From positions 1 through 64,000 of the forward strand of contig CACEFQ010000003.1 of the NCBI GenBank assembly GCA_902558885.1: DNA of 64,000 bases. The letters run 5' to 3'. The position numbers and the translations under genes are program-made. Of the stretch, positions 54,491-63,927 are shown piece after piece. The DNA comes from an uncultured SAR116 cluster alpha proteobacterium (lineage in GTDB: Bacteria; Pseudomonadota; Alphaproteobacteria; Puniceispirillales; Marisalimonadaceae). The notes under the pieces are model-generated. The model did no database searches, was not told where the DNA came from, and saw only the letters and a program-made list of their open reading frames with translations. Position 1 is the first letter of the stretch, and the number at the start of each line of letters is the position of its first letter.

Positions 54491-55656
54491 TGTGATGTTT
54501 CCAAGAACAGCTCTCTACCAATTAACATTCTTCTTATTTCAGAAGTACCAGCTCCAATTTCATATAACTTTGCATCTCTAAGAAGTCTGGCTACAGGAAA
54601 ATCATTAGTGTATCCATTACCACCTAACGCTTGTATTGCTTCTAAAGATAATTGAGTTGCTTTTTCTGCAGCATATAAAATACAACCAGCAGCATCTTTC
54701 CTAGTTGTTTCCCCTCTGTCACAAGCTTTTGCTACTTCGTATACATAGGACCTACATGCATTCATAGTGGTATACATATCGGCTATTTTACCTTGCATGA
54801 TTTGAAATTCACCAATTGATTTTCCAAATTGTTTTCTTTGATGAATGTAAGGAACTACGGTATCCATTGCGGCTGCCATTATACCCAAAGGACCTGCGGC
54901 AAGAACAACCCTCTCATAGTCCAGGCCACTCATTAAAATAGAAGCTCCTTTCCCCTCTTCACCCAAAATATTTTCTTCTGGGACAGGACAATTTTCAAAA
55001 ATAAGCTCTGCCGTATTTGATCCCCTCATCCCTAATTTATCTATTTTTTTACCAGTAGAAAATCCTGTCATTGTTTTTTCAATTATGAATGCTGTGATAC
55101 CCTTTGATCCGCCCTTAGGGTCAGTTTTAGCATATACAATTAAGGTATCAGCATCGGGTCCATTAGTAATCCACATTTTTGATCCATTTAATAAATAAGT
55201 ATTATTTCCTAGTTTTTCAGCATGGAGTGTCATAGATACAACATCTGACCCGGATCCTGTTTCACTCATTGCAAGAGCACCAACTTTTTCACCCTTACAT
55301 AAGCTTGGCAAATATTTTTCTTTTTGTTCTTCGCTACCATTCCTATTTATTTGGTTAACACATAAATTAGAAAAGGCTCCATAAGACAGGCCAACTGAAG
55401 CACTTGCTCTACTTATTTCTTCCATAGCTATACAGTGAGCTAAGTAACTCATTTCACTTCCACCATATTTTGTATCAGCAGTGATGCCTAGAAGTCCTAA
55501 TTCACCAAGTTTCTTCCATAGTTGATTTGGAAAGGAGTTTTCTTTATCTATTTTATCAGCAAGAGGAGCTACTTCTTTTTGTGCAAATTTAAAAACTGCT
55601 TCTCTTAAAGCTTCATTATCTTCGCCGATTGAAAAATTCATTGAATGAAAAAACAT
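54487..55656 (-). CDS. ivd: Isovaleryl-CoA dehydrogenase
   Basis: FAD-dependent acyl-CoA dehydrogenase of 389 residues (or 384 from the Met at 55641). Features: [57 protein letters not shown], and [39 protein letters not shown], strongly resembling isovaleryl-CoA dehydrogenases, including the Glu region used by that subfamily. It starts leucine-derived acyl-CoA oxidation and passes electrons to ETF. It directly precedes mccB in the operon. The start is uncertain, since neither ATG has a clear ribosome-binding site. Confidence 0.94.
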   Translation of the reverse strand: MFFHSMNFSIGEDNEALREAVFKFAQKEVAPLADKIDKENSFPNQLWKKLGELGLLGITADTKYGGSEMSYLAHCIAMEEISRASASVGLSYGAFSNLCVNQINRNGSEEQKEKYLPSLCKGEKVGALAMSETGSGSDVVSMTLHAEKLGNNTYLLNGSKMWITNGPDADTLIVYAKTDPKGGSKGITAFIIEKTMTGFSTGKKIDKLGMRGSNTAELIFENCPVPEENILGEEGKGASILMSGLDYERVVLAAGPLGIMAAAMDTVVPYIHQRKQFGKSIGEFQIMQGKIADMYTTMNACRSYVYEVAKACDRGETTRKDAAGCILYAAEKATQLSLEAIQALGGNGYTNDFPVARLLRDAKLYEIGAGTSEIRRMLIGRELFLETSQ

Positions 55657-55677
55657 ATAATTTTAGACCCTATAAAT

Positions 55678-56133
55678 TTATAAAACTTGATTTAAAGCTC
55701 TTTGTTTTGCTAGAGCGCTTTCTTTCCCAGACACATAAAGTAATCCATTCATTCGCCTCATTAAATTAGCTTCAAAGTCGTCAACTATACCATCTGAAAG
55801 AATTACTCCCCACATCATTTCAATAACATCAATTCTTTCTTCGTGATTCATTTCATTTAAAATAATTTTTATTTGAGAAAAAATTTCTATTCTCTCATCA
55901 CTTTTTTCTAGAGCTTCAAGTAAATTTTTTTCAGCTTGGTCTGGAGTAAAATTAAATTTATTAATTAATAATTTCTTTATATATTCAAGCTCAATTTTAC
56001 CAGTATCTCCATCAATTTGGCATGCTTCTAATAGCAATATTATAACTGCTTGTATATCTTCTCCTTCATATTCATCTTCATTTTTATCATTTGATGTAAT
56101 ATTTTGAAAAGCAGTTTTGAGATTTGAGAACAT
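55678..56133 (-). CDS. TerB-like protein
   Basis: Acidic cytoplasmic protein of 151 residues with the all-helical TerB-type fold: LLLEACQIDGDTGKIELEYIKKLLINKF in the first half and VIEMMWGVILSDGIVDDFEANLMRRMNGLL in the second; the two DG-D helix-loop elements suggest metal binding. Function in this group (COG4103 type) is not established. It lies 21 bp before ivd and on the same strand, so it may be the first gene of the leucine operon or only overlap its promoter. Confidence 0.82.
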   Translation of the reverse strand: MFSNLKTAFQNITSNDKNEDEYEGEDIQAVIILLLEACQIDGDTGKIELEYIKKLLINKFNFTPDQAEKNLLEALEKSDERIEIFSQIKIILNEMNHEERIDVIEMMWGVILSDGIVDDFEANLMRRMNGLLYVSGKESALAKQRALNQVL

Positions 56134-56306
56134 TTTTGACCTATTAATGTGAAGTAACGTTTTATTTGTTTCTTAATTTCTAAGATGAATAAAATATAAA
56201 TTTTTTCAAGTTTAAAATAGACATTATGTACTCCTTTCCTCTTTTTGTTTTTTGTGTAAATGTTATTTATTAAAAATTGTTAAAAGTATAAAATTCTATA
56301 AGGGGG

Positions 56307-56323
56307 CAATCCTAAGAGGGTTG
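56307..56323 (+). promoter_or_regulatory. Possible SD-sequestering hairpin before gdh
   Basis: CAATCCT-AAG-AGGGTTG forms a 7-bp stem (one G-U pair) with a 3-base loop. The 3' arm contains the AGAGGG Shine-Dalgarno of gdh, 11-16 bases before ATG 56332. If formed, it would mask the ribosome-binding site. A second purine run AGGGGG just upstream could compete. This is a prediction from base pairing only. Confidence 0.4.
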
Positions 56324-56331
56324 AAAGAATC

Positions 56332-57753
56332 ATGGCTAGTGACGTATTTCTAAATTCTATTGAGATTAATTTTAAAAAAGCAACTCAATATATTCAAAAA
56401 ATTTATGGAAGTGAAACATTCTCAGAAGAATTATCAAATCAAATTATGATGGCAAATGCCACATATGTAGTTCGATTTGGAGTTAGACTTAGGGGTACAG
56501 TATTTACATTTGTTGGTTATCGTTCAGTTCACTCTGATCATTTTGAACCAGTTAAAGGTGGTATAAGATATGATCTAGCTGTAGACCAGGCAGAGGTAGA
56601 AGCTTTAGCTGCATTAATGACATATAAATGTGCTTTGGTAGAGGTTCCCTTTGGTGGATCAAAAGGAGGACTTTTAATTGACATAAAAAAGTGGAAACCA
56701 GAAGAACTAGAAAGAATTACAAGACGTTTTACTCAAGAATTAGCCAAAAGAGATTTAATACATCCATCTCAAAATGTTCCAGCCCCAGATGTTGGAACTG
56801 GAGAACGTGAAATGGCATGGATGGCTGATGAATATCGTCGACTAAATCCAACTGACCTAAATGCTTGGGCTTGTGTTACTGGAAAACCCGTAAATAAAGG
56901 AGGAATTTCTGGAAGAACCGAAGCAACTGGAAGAGGTGTTAAACTAGCGCTTAAAGCACTTTTCCAAAATGAAATTGATGTACAAAAAACTGGTTTAACC
57001 CCAGGATTAAAAGGAAAAAAGATAATAGTTCAAGGTCTTGGAAATGTGGGCTATTATGCTGCTTATTTTTTATCTATCGAAGATGGAGCTATAATTACGC
57101 ATGTTATAGAACGTGATGGTTCAGTTGTAGACAAGAATGGTATTGATATATCATCATTAAAAAATCATATAATTGAAAAAGGTACTATAAAAGGTTTCAA
57201 GGGTTTTGTGGAGTCTGGGCCAGAAATTTTGGAAGAAGAAGCAGATATTTTAATTCCTGCAGCAATGGAACTAGTTATAGATGAAAAAAATGCAGACCGA
57301 ATTAAAGCAAAACTCATTGTTGAAGCAGCCAATGGTCCTGTTTCCGCAGCTGCTGACGAAATACTTAACAAAAAAGGTATTGTAATTATACCAGATCTAT
57401 ATGCAAATGCTGGTGGAGTTACAGTAAGTTATTTTGAATGGATTAAGAATTTAAGCAGAATTAGACTAGGAAGATTACAAAAAAGAGCCCAAGAAAATCA
57501 GGTTTCTAATTTAATTCAAGGAATTGAAAATATGACAGGAAAAACTTTTCCAACCGATTTTAAGTTAAAATCTATTAAAGGGTCATCAGAAATAGACTTG
57601 GTTCGTTCTGGTTTAGAAGATACCATGTTGGAAACTTATAAAGTTATTAGTGACGTTTGGAACAAACATAGTGAGATCCCTGATTTAAGAACAGCAGCTA
57701 TGATTGTAGCAGTTAGAAGAATAGCTCAAAGCTACGGGTCACTTGGAATATAA
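56332..57753 (+). CDS. gdhA: Glutamate dehydrogenase (Glu/Leu/Phe/Val family)
   Basis: Amino-acid dehydrogenase of 473 residues that interconverts 2-oxoglutarate plus ammonium and glutamate. Catalytic features: EPVKGGIRYD, PFGGSKGGL, and PAPDVGTGEREMAWMADEY in the substrate domain, then VQGLGNVGYYAAYFL in the NAD(P)-binding Rossmann domain. AmtB on the opposite strand follows, so nitrogen assimilation is the theme. Cofactor preference cannot be read with confidence. Leucine dehydrogenase activity is unlikely, because the family segments match glutamate dehydrogenases. Confidence 0.93.
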   Translation: MASDVFLNSIEINFKKATQYIQKIYGSETFSEELSNQIMMANATYVVRFGVRLRGTVFTFVGYRSVHSDHFEPVKGGIRYDLAVDQAEVEALAALMTYKCALVEVPFGGSKGGLLIDIKKWKPEELERITRRFTQELAKRDLIHPSQNVPAPDVGTGEREMAWMADEYRRLNPTDLNAWACVTGKPVNKGGISGRTEATGRGVKLALKALFQNEIDVQKTGLTPGLKGKKIIVQGLGNVGYYAAYFLSIEDGAIITHVIERDGSVVDKNGIDISSLKNHIIEKGTIKGFKGFVESGPEILEEEADILIPAAMELVIDEKNADRIKAKLIVEAANGPVSAAADEILNKKGIVIIPDLYANAGGVTVSYFEWIKNLSRIRLGRLQKRAQENQVSNLIQGIENMTGKTFPTDFKLKSIKGSSEIDLVRSGLEDTMLETYKVISDVWNKHSEIPDLRTAAMIVAVRRIAQSYGSLGI

Positions 57754-57755
57754 AA

Positions 57756-57776
57756 AAGGGGAGCATAGCTCCCCTT
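57756..57776. terminator. Bidirectional intrinsic terminator between gdh and amtB
   Basis: Perfect 9-bp inverted repeat AAGGGGAGC / GCTCCCCTT with loop ATA, 2 bp behind the gdh stop. Read on the minus strand the stem is directly followed by TTTTTTA, a good U-tract, so it should terminate amtB transcription; on the plus strand the T-run (TTTTTT) is offset by a few bases (CGAATG), giving weaker termination of gdh. Confidence 0.85.
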
Positions 57777-57796
57777 CGAATGTTTTTTAGCCTAAT

Positions 57797-59092
57797 TTAT
57801 TTCTTAAAATCTGGATAAGCTTCCATACCAATCTCTGCTAAATCAACGCCTTCAAGTTCTTCTTCTTCTGTAACTCTTATGCCTATAGTGAATTTGATAA
57901 TGTACCAAACTACAGTTGATGCGATGATTGTAAAAGCACCTATAGCAAATATTCCATAAAGTTGGGCGCCAATTGTTGCATCAGAGTTTGAGAAAATCAC
58001 AGCAATTGTTCCCCAAATTCCAGCAAATAAATGAACTGGTATTGCACCAACTACATCGTCTATTTTAAATTTATCTAACATAGGTATAGTAAGTACAACA
58101 ATTAAACCACCAACTGCACCAATAAATATTGCAAGCATTGGAGATGGAGCAAGTGGTTCAGCTGTAATTGCAACTAATCCGCCAAGAGCACCGTTTAATG
58201 CCATCGTTAAATCAGTTTTCTTGTAAAACAACATTGTTAAAATAAGTGCTACCACTACACCACCAGCTGCGGCTAGGTTTGTGTTAATGTAAATGTTTGA
58301 TATAGCTACTACATCAGCACCAGATCCCATAGCTAATTGAGAACCACCGTTAAAACCAAACCAGCCAAACCATAATATAAAAGTACCTAAAGTCGCTAAA
58401 GGTAAATTAGACCCAGGCATAGGGTTAATGCTTCCATCTTCTGAATATTTACCTTTTCTCGCGCCGAGAATTATTGCACCTGTTAAGGCTGCCCAACCAC
58501 CAACTCCATGAACAATAGAAGAACCAGCAAAGTCTAAGAAACCAGCTTCACTTAAGTAACCTCCACCCCACGACCAAGATCCTTGAATTGGATAAATAAA
58601 ACCACACAATAAGACTACAAATACAAAAAAAGCTTTTAGTTTAACTCTTTCTGCTACTGCACCACTAACAATAGAAGCAGCAGTTGCACAGAAAACCATT
58701 TGGAACCACCAATCTGAACCAGAGGAGTATGTAGCATCGTTTTCGCCACCAAATGTTTCACCATCAGATGGACTCCAGATCGCGAATGAACCTATCCATC
58801 CAGACACATCCATGTACATTAGGTTATAACCTACAAATGCAAACATTAAGCCTGCTATTGAATATAATCCAATATTTTTGGCACATTGAACAACAGCATT
58901 CTTTGCTCTAACTAAACCTGTTTCTAACATACAAAACCCTGCTGCCATCAACATGACCAAAAAGCCATGAACTAGAAAAGAGAAGGAATTCAAAATGTAT
59001 GCTGTTTCAGCGTCTGGAGCTGCATTTGCTACTCCGACAGCACTTAAAATTAGTGCAGGTGTTAATATAAATAACCTGATAAAACTAGTCAT
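57797..59092 (-). CDS. amtB: Ammonium transporter AmtB
   Basis: Inner-membrane ammonium channel of 431 residues with a signal peptide (MTSFIRLFILTPALILSAVGVANA) and about 11 transmembrane segments. The conserved pore histidines appear in SIVHGVGGWAALTGA and PVHLFAGIWGTIAV. Amt family pattern: LVRAKNAVVQCAKNIGLYSIAG. GGAG precedes the start. It is normally next to glnK, the PII protein that blocks it, but no PII gene is in the window. Two palindromes lie upstream. Confidence 0.95.
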   Translation of the reverse strand: MTSFIRLFILTPALILSAVGVANAAPDAETAYILNSFSFLVHGFLVMLMAAGFCMLETGLVRAKNAVVQCAKNIGLYSIAGLMFAFVGYNLMYMDVSGWIGSFAIWSPSDGETFGGENDATYSSGSDWWFQMVFCATAASIVSGAVAERVKLKAFFVFVVLLCGFIYPIQGSWSWGGGYLSEAGFLDFAGSSIVHGVGGWAALTGAIILGARKGKYSEDGSINPMPGSNLPLATLGTFILWFGWFGFNGGSQLAMGSGADVVAISNIYINTNLAAAGGVVVALILTMLFYKKTDLTMALNGALGGLVAITAEPLAPSPMLAIFIGAVGGLIVVLTIPMLDKFKIDDVVGAIPVHLFAGIWGTIAVIFSNSDATIGAQLYGIFAIGAFTIIASTVVWYIIKFTIGIRVTEEEELEGVDLAEIGMEAYPDFKK

Positions 59093-59187
59093 AATAATTC
59101 TCCGTTAAAATTAATTGATAGCAAGATCTCTCGAATTTAATTTGTTTTAAAGATTGTATGGAATAAGTTGCCTATGATTTAGATAAA

Positions 59188-59204
59188 TGATTAATAATTA
59201 ATCA
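59188..59204. promoter_or_regulatory. Palindrome in amtB upstream region (copy 1)
   Basis: TGATTAATAATTAATCA is a perfect 17-base palindrome with a single central A, 96-112 bp upstream of the amtB start. The half-site TGATTAA recurs in copy 2 at 59227, 39 bp apart measured start to start. A binding site for an unknown regulator is possible; in AT-rich DNA chance occurrence is not negligible. Confidence 0.45.
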
Positions 59205-59224
59205 CAAAAAGACAAAAAAATATT

Positions 59225-59245
59225 AATGATTAAAAATTAATCATT
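59225..59245. promoter_or_regulatory. Palindrome in amtB upstream region (copy 2)
   Basis: AATGATTAA-AAA-TTAATCATT is a perfect 9-bp inverted repeat with a 3-base spacer. It lies between the half-length glnE stop and amtB. On the minus strand it is followed after a few bases by ATATTTTTTTG, so it could also be a weak terminator for glnE. It shares the TGATTAA half-site with copy 1. Confidence 0.45.
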
Positions 59246-59280
59246 TATTTTATTCTTTTATTTTCATAAATTAAGTATTT

Positions 59281-60777
59281 TTATTGGGTGATTTCAGATT
59301 CTAAAATTTTATTTAAAGTATTATAAATATCTATTTTTCCTTGACTGACTAACGCTTTCAATGAGCCAAGATCTTTTTCATCTAATTCGTTTATTAATAA
59401 ATTTACAGCAGCACTTGGCAAATTATCTTGTTTTTCTTTCATAAAACAAATATTAATTACTTGGTCTAATTTAAAAAAAACATTTTCTAGTCTTTTAAAT
59501 AGGAGTTGCTTTTTATCCTTTTCGTGTTGATCAATAATACTAGATTTATTTTCATAAAAAAATTTTAAAAATTCAATATCTCTTTGACCACCAGCTACAT
59601 ATTTTGTTTCAAACCATTTTGGTAAATCTTTTTTGTCTAACTTCTCAGATTCTTTTTTATTTTCATTAATATTTATTCTCATTTTTAAAATTTCGTGAGC
59701 CACTTCTTTGTCGGATATGGTACGAGAGTTTAATGTATTTAAAAGATGGGAAACTTTTGTACTAAATTTATTTTCTGTTATAACACGTGTTTTTTTTAGA
59801 GCTATTTTTTCCCAAGAATAAGCTTTAGTGTTATGATAGTTATCGAAATTTTTGTATGTACATGCAACAGGGCCACGATTCCTAGAAGGTCTTAATTTTG
59901 TATCGACTTCGTATAAAATACCCTCTGATGTTTTAGTAGATAATATATTTATTAAGTTTCGAAAAAAATCTATGTAAATTTTCTGGTTTAATTTATCACC
60001 ATAAATGAAAACTAAGTCTAGATCAGAATTAGCTGTCATATTAAAAGTTCCAAACCTTCCATAAGCAATTACGCAAAAATCCTCACAAACTAGCTTATAA
60101 TTATTCTGAGTGAGATGGTTAACAATTTGTAAAACGCAATCAATTGTAGCTTGGGCTAAGTTGGAAAATTCAGTTGAAGCTCTATCAATAGTAATTTCTT
60201 GATTTATTAAAGCATACAATATTTGAAATTTGAGTAATCTATGTTGCTTTCTTAATGTGTTTAACATTGTTTCAGTATCTAAACTATTGAAATTTATTTT
60301 TTCAAATAAATTTTTATAATAAGATATATTACCATTTAATCTTATTGCATATTCAGGTTGAATAACTTCAAGCAATTTTTGATCTCTAGAAAGTATGTTT
60401 GTTACATATCCAGAAAACAACAAAACTTTAGCTAGATTTTTATAAGTGAACGGTGAATTTTTAACCCTATCTAAATAATCTATATTTGAATTTATTTGAT
60501 TAATAAATCTCAAAAGTTGATATAATCCTTCATTTTTATTTTTATTTTGAAAAATAATTGGGATTATTTCTTGATATATAAAAATTAATTTTTGGTTTGT
60601 AATTTCAGAGAGATTGTTTTCAAAAAATTCCTTAAATAGTGATATACTTAATTTTTCTCCAATCTTACTAGACTTAATTATCTTATTAACAACATCTTCG
60701 ACAAATTTATTTTCTTCAAATTCTTCATAGTTTGTTAGTGGCAGGTTAATTGGCAAATTAAGTTTTTTATAAAGCAT
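59281..60777 (-). CDS. Half-length glutamine synthetase adenylyltransferase (GlnE, AT domain only)
   Basis: A 498-residue protein, about half the usual 950. Its nucleotidyltransferase motif is YGRFGTFNMTANSDLDLVFIY with Asp252 and Asp254. The following STKTSEGILYEVDTKLRPSRN matches the C-terminal adenylyltransferase (AT) half of GlnE rather than the N-terminal deadenylylase half, whose equivalent reads VFRVDMRLRPFG. The tail YVAGGQRDIEFLKFF fits the domain after AT. The first 230 residues are helical, with LRKQHRLLKFQILYAL as in the linker before AT. No deadenylylase half lies upstream: a divergent fbp gene starts 84 bp away. The predicted activity is addition of AMP to glutamine synthetase. 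Confidence 0.8.
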   Translation of the reverse strand: MLYKKLNLPINLPLTNYEEFEENKFVEDVVNKIIKSSKIGEKLSISLFKEFFENNLSEITNQKLIFIYQEIIPIIFQNKNKNEGLYQLLRFINQINSNIDYLDRVKNSPFTYKNLAKVLLFSGYVTNILSRDQKLLEVIQPEYAIRLNGNISYYKNLFEKINFNSLDTETMLNTLRKQHRLLKFQILYALINQEITIDRASTEFSNLAQATIDCVLQIVNHLTQNNYKLVCEDFCVIAYGRFGTFNMTANSDLDLVFIYGDKLNQKIYIDFFRNLINILSTKTSEGILYEVDTKLRPSRNRGPVACTYKNFDNYHNTKAYSWEKIALKKTRVITENKFSTKVSHLLNTLNSRTISDKEVAHEILKMRININENKKESEKLDKKDLPKWFETKYVAGGQRDIEFLKFFYENKSSIIDQHEKDKKQLLFKRLENVFFKLDQVINICFMKEKQDNLPSAAVNLLINELDEKDLGSLKALVSQGKIDIYNTLNKILESEITQ

Positions 60778-60861
60778 TCACAAACCAAGAAAAATTTATT
60801 ATCTTAAACAAACTTACATACGTTTTAATTTAGTTTCAATATTGTATTAGAAGAATTAAAA

Positions 60862-61824
60862 ATGGATCTAGAAAATTATTTAATAAAAAATTCTAAAGAA
60901 GAAGAGATTTCATCAATCATCAAATCATTAGCTGATGCTGCAATTAAAATATCTAATAATATAAGAAGTATCAAATTTCAGGATAGTTTCTCAAATAATG
61001 ATAGAAAATTAAATTCAGATGGTGATATTCAAAAACCATTAGATGTAATTTCAGATGAAATTTTGATTAGTTTTCTAGAAAAATCTCCTGCTGCAGGGTA
61101 TGCCTCCGAAGAGCAAGAAGGGTATATCAATTTTAAAAATAATAATAATTTTATTGTTTTCGCTGATCCACTCGATGGGTCAAGTAACATTGATGTAAAT
61201 GTTTCAATAGGCACTATTTTTTCGATAATGTCTAAAAATAATTTACCTTTAGAAAAAGCGTTTTTTCAAAATGGAAGTCATCAAAAATCATCAGGTTTTT
61301 TTGTTTATGGACCACAAACAACCTTATTTATTACAGTTGGGGTTGGAACATCTTTGTTCGCACTAGACGAAATAGAAGGTAAATTTATTCTAGTGAAAGA
61401 TAATATCACCATACCAGAAACAACTGCTGAATTTGCAATAAATGCTGCTTACAGAAGATTTTGGGACAGCGCAACATTAAAATATATTACTGAATGCCAG
61501 AATGGAGAAAGTGGATCGAGAAAGAAAAATTTTGGAATGAGGTGGGTTGGATCATTAGTAGCAGATGCTAGTAGAATTTTTAATCGAGGAGGTATTTTTT
61601 TATATCCATCGGATACCAGAGAAAAATATAAAAATGGAAGGTTACGTTTAACGTATGAAGCAAATCCAATAGCTTTTCTGGTAGAACAAGCTAACGGAGT
61701 AGCTACTGATGGACATAAAAATATTTTAAACCTAGAAGTCAATGAATTACACCAAAGATCATCATTAATTTTTGGTTCTAAAGAAGAAGTTTTAGAATAT
61801 AAAAAATCATATTCAAGTTTGTAA
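60862..61824 (+). CDS. fbp: Class I fructose-1,6-bisphosphatase
   Basis: Magnesium-dependent phosphatase of 320 residues that converts fructose-1,6-bisphosphate to fructose-6-phosphate. The metal-binding signature FADPLDGSSNIDVNVSIGTIFSI is at about residues 101-123, with EEQEG as an upstream ligand region and GMRWVGSLVADASRIFNRGGIFLYPSD later. It is the first of three collinear carbon genes with transketolase and pgk, consistent with gluconeogenesis; no phosphoribulokinase or Rubisco is visible to suggest a Calvin cycle. Confidence 0.94.
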   Translation: MDLENYLIKNSKEEEISSIIKSLADAAIKISNNIRSIKFQDSFSNNDRKLNSDGDIQKPLDVISDEILISFLEKSPAAGYASEEQEGYINFKNNNNFIVFADPLDGSSNIDVNVSIGTIFSIMSKNNLPLEKAFFQNGSHQKSSGFFVYGPQTTLFITVGVGTSLFALDEIEGKFILVKDNITIPETTAEFAINAAYRRFWDSATLKYITECQNGESGSRKKNFGMRWVGSLVADASRIFNRGGIFLYPSDTREKYKNGRLRLTYEANPIAFLVEQANGVATDGHKNILNLEVNELHQRSSLIFGSKEEVLEYKKSYSSL

Positions 61825-61912
61825 TTTTTTTGTAAACTTCTATGTAATTTTTTTCACATAAATGTTATTGATAAATTTGATTTCTTTATACTAATTTTTC
61901 AGGAGTGTTTTT

Positions 61913-63901
61913 ATGCAAGGACACATAAGATCAAATAATAATATGTCCTCTAAAATGGCTGATGCAATAAGATTTTTATCTATGGATGCAGTGCAGGCTG
62001 CCAATTCAGGTCATCCAGGAATGCCTATGGGTATGGCAGATGTTGCTACTGTTCTTTTCAAAGATTTTATTAATATTTGCCCAGATAAACCAGATTGGCC
62101 AGATAGAGATAGATTTGTTTTATCTGCTGGTCATGGATCAATGTTATTATATTCACTTCATTATCTTTTAGGCTATAAAGATATGCCAATAGAAAACATA
62201 AAAAATTTCAGACAGTTAAATTATAATACTGCTGGGCACCCAGAATTTGGTCATGCAGATGGTATAGAGACTACAACTGGACCATTAGGGCAAGGTCTTG
62301 CAACTGCAGTTGGAATGGCTTTAAGTGAAAAGTTAATGGCATCTAGGTTTGGTAATAATTTAGTTAATCATTTCACTTATGTTATTGCTGGGGATGGTTG
62401 TCTACAAGAGGGTATTAGCCATGAAGCCATTGAGTTTTCTGGTCATCTTAAGTTATCAAAGTTAATTGTTTTCTGGGATGACAATAAAATTTCAATTGAT
62501 GGATCTACTGATTTATCTAATTCCTCAAATCAAATAACTAGATTTAAAGCAGCAGGTTGGCATACTCAAATTATAGATGGTCATAATCATGCTGATATTA
62601 GTGCAGCTATTATCAATGCAAAAAAATCAAGAAAACCATCATTGATTGCATGTAAAACTAAGATTGGATATGGTGCACCTAATTTGGCTGGGACAGCTAA
62701 AACTCATGGTGCACCTCTTGGTGCTGATGAAATAGCTGCAGCAAGAAAGGCATTGGGATGGTCAAATAATCCATTTGAGATACCGTCAGAAATATTAACA
62801 GAGTGGAAAAAAACTACACAAAGATCAAAAGAACTTTTTAAAGTGTGGGAAAAAAAATTACAAGAAAGTACCAGGAGTAAAAGATTCCAAATGTTTATTG
62901 AAGGAAATATTCCTAATTCTTATCAAAGAAAAATGAATTCATTTATTAAACAAATGAAAAAAGATTTGCCTAAACTTGCTACAAGGCAAGCTAGTCAAAA
63001 AGCTTTAGAAGTTATAAATAAAACTATTGTAAACACACTAGGTGGATCTGCAGATTTAACTGGCTCAAATTTAACTAAAACTAGTGAAATGAAAACAATT
63101 ACCTCAGGTAAGTTTTCAGGAAATTACATTCATTATGGAATAAGAGAGCATGCTATGGGCTCTATTATGAATGGTGTCGCGTTACATAAAGGTTTTATTC
63201 CTTATGGAGGAACATTTTTAGTTTTTAGTGATTATATGAGAGCATCCATAAGACTATCTGCGTTAATGTCTTTAAGAGTGATTTATGTATTAACTCATGA
63301 TTCGATTGGTCTTGGTGAAGATGGGCCAACTCATCAACCAATTGAACATTTAGCGATTTTAAGAGCAACTCCTAATTTAAATTTGATAAGGCCAGCAGAT
63401 ATTGTTGAAACTGCAGAGGCTTGGGATGTTGCGCTCAAAACTAATGGGCCAACTGTATTGGCTTTGTCAAGACAAGGTTTGAAATCTTATAGATCTGAAA
63501 AAACTAATAAAAATTTGGTTTCTAATGGTGGATATATTCTAAATAATATTTCAAAAGATAGAGATATTACTCTGATAGCCACTGGATCTGAAATAGAAAT
63601 AGCTATGGAAGCTTATGAAATAATGTTTAAAGAAGGTATTAAAGCTTCAGTTGTTTCGCTTCCTTGCTGGGAATTATTTGATAGACAAGGTGAAGAATAT
63701 AAAAATCAAGTTTTAGGAAATTGCCCACGTATAGCTATTGAGGCTGCTTCTGAAATGGGATGGAGTAAGTATATAGGTGAAAATGGAATCTTTATTGGTA
63801 TGAAAAGTTTTGGGGCGTCTGGACCAGCTTCGGACTTATACAATCATTTTAATATTACTAGTAAATCTATAATTGATTCTGCAAAATTATTATTAAATTA
63901 G
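61913..63901 (+). CDS. tkt: Transketolase
   Basis: ThDP enzyme of 662 residues that transfers two-carbon units between sugar phosphates. Features: [29 protein letters not shown], the ThDP motif [25 protein letters not shown] with the catalytic Glu, and [28 protein letters not shown] five bases ahead of the ATG fixes the start at 61913. It stands between fbp and pgk. Confidence 0.96.
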   Translation: MQGHIRSNNNMSSKMADAIRFLSMDAVQAANSGHPGMPMGMADVATVLFKDFINICPDKPDWPDRDRFVLSAGHGSMLLYSLHYLLGYKDMPIENIKNFRQLNYNTAGHPEFGHADGIETTTGPLGQGLATAVGMALSEKLMASRFGNNLVNHFTYVIAGDGCLQEGISHEAIEFSGHLKLSKLIVFWDDNKISIDGSTDLSNSSNQITRFKAAGWHTQIIDGHNHADISAAIINAKKSRKPSLIACKTKIGYGAPNLAGTAKTHGAPLGADEIAAARKALGWSNNPFEIPSEILTEWKKTTQRSKELFKVWEKKLQESTRSKRFQMFIEGNIPNSYQRKMNSFIKQMKKDLPKLATRQASQKALEVINKTIVNTLGGSADLTGSNLTKTSEMKTITSGKFSGNYIHYGIREHAMGSIMNGVALHKGFIPYGGTFLVFSDYMRASIRLSALMSLRVIYVLTHDSIGLGEDGPTHQPIEHLAILRATPNLNLIRPADIVETAEAWDVALKTNGPTVLALSRQGLKSYRSEKTNKNLVSNGGYILNNISKDRDITLIATGSEIEIAMEAYEIMFKEGIKASVVSLPCWELFDRQGEEYKNQVLGNCPRIAIEAASEMGWSKYIGENGIFIGMKSFGASGPASDLYNHFNITSKSIIDSAKLLLN

Positions 63902-63927
63902 TGTAATAAAAAAAGTGAATTTTTTAA

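Noticed and set aside
59093-59187. Sigma-54 promoter for amtB
   Set aside because: No GG-N10-GC element with the right spacing was found in the amtB leader.
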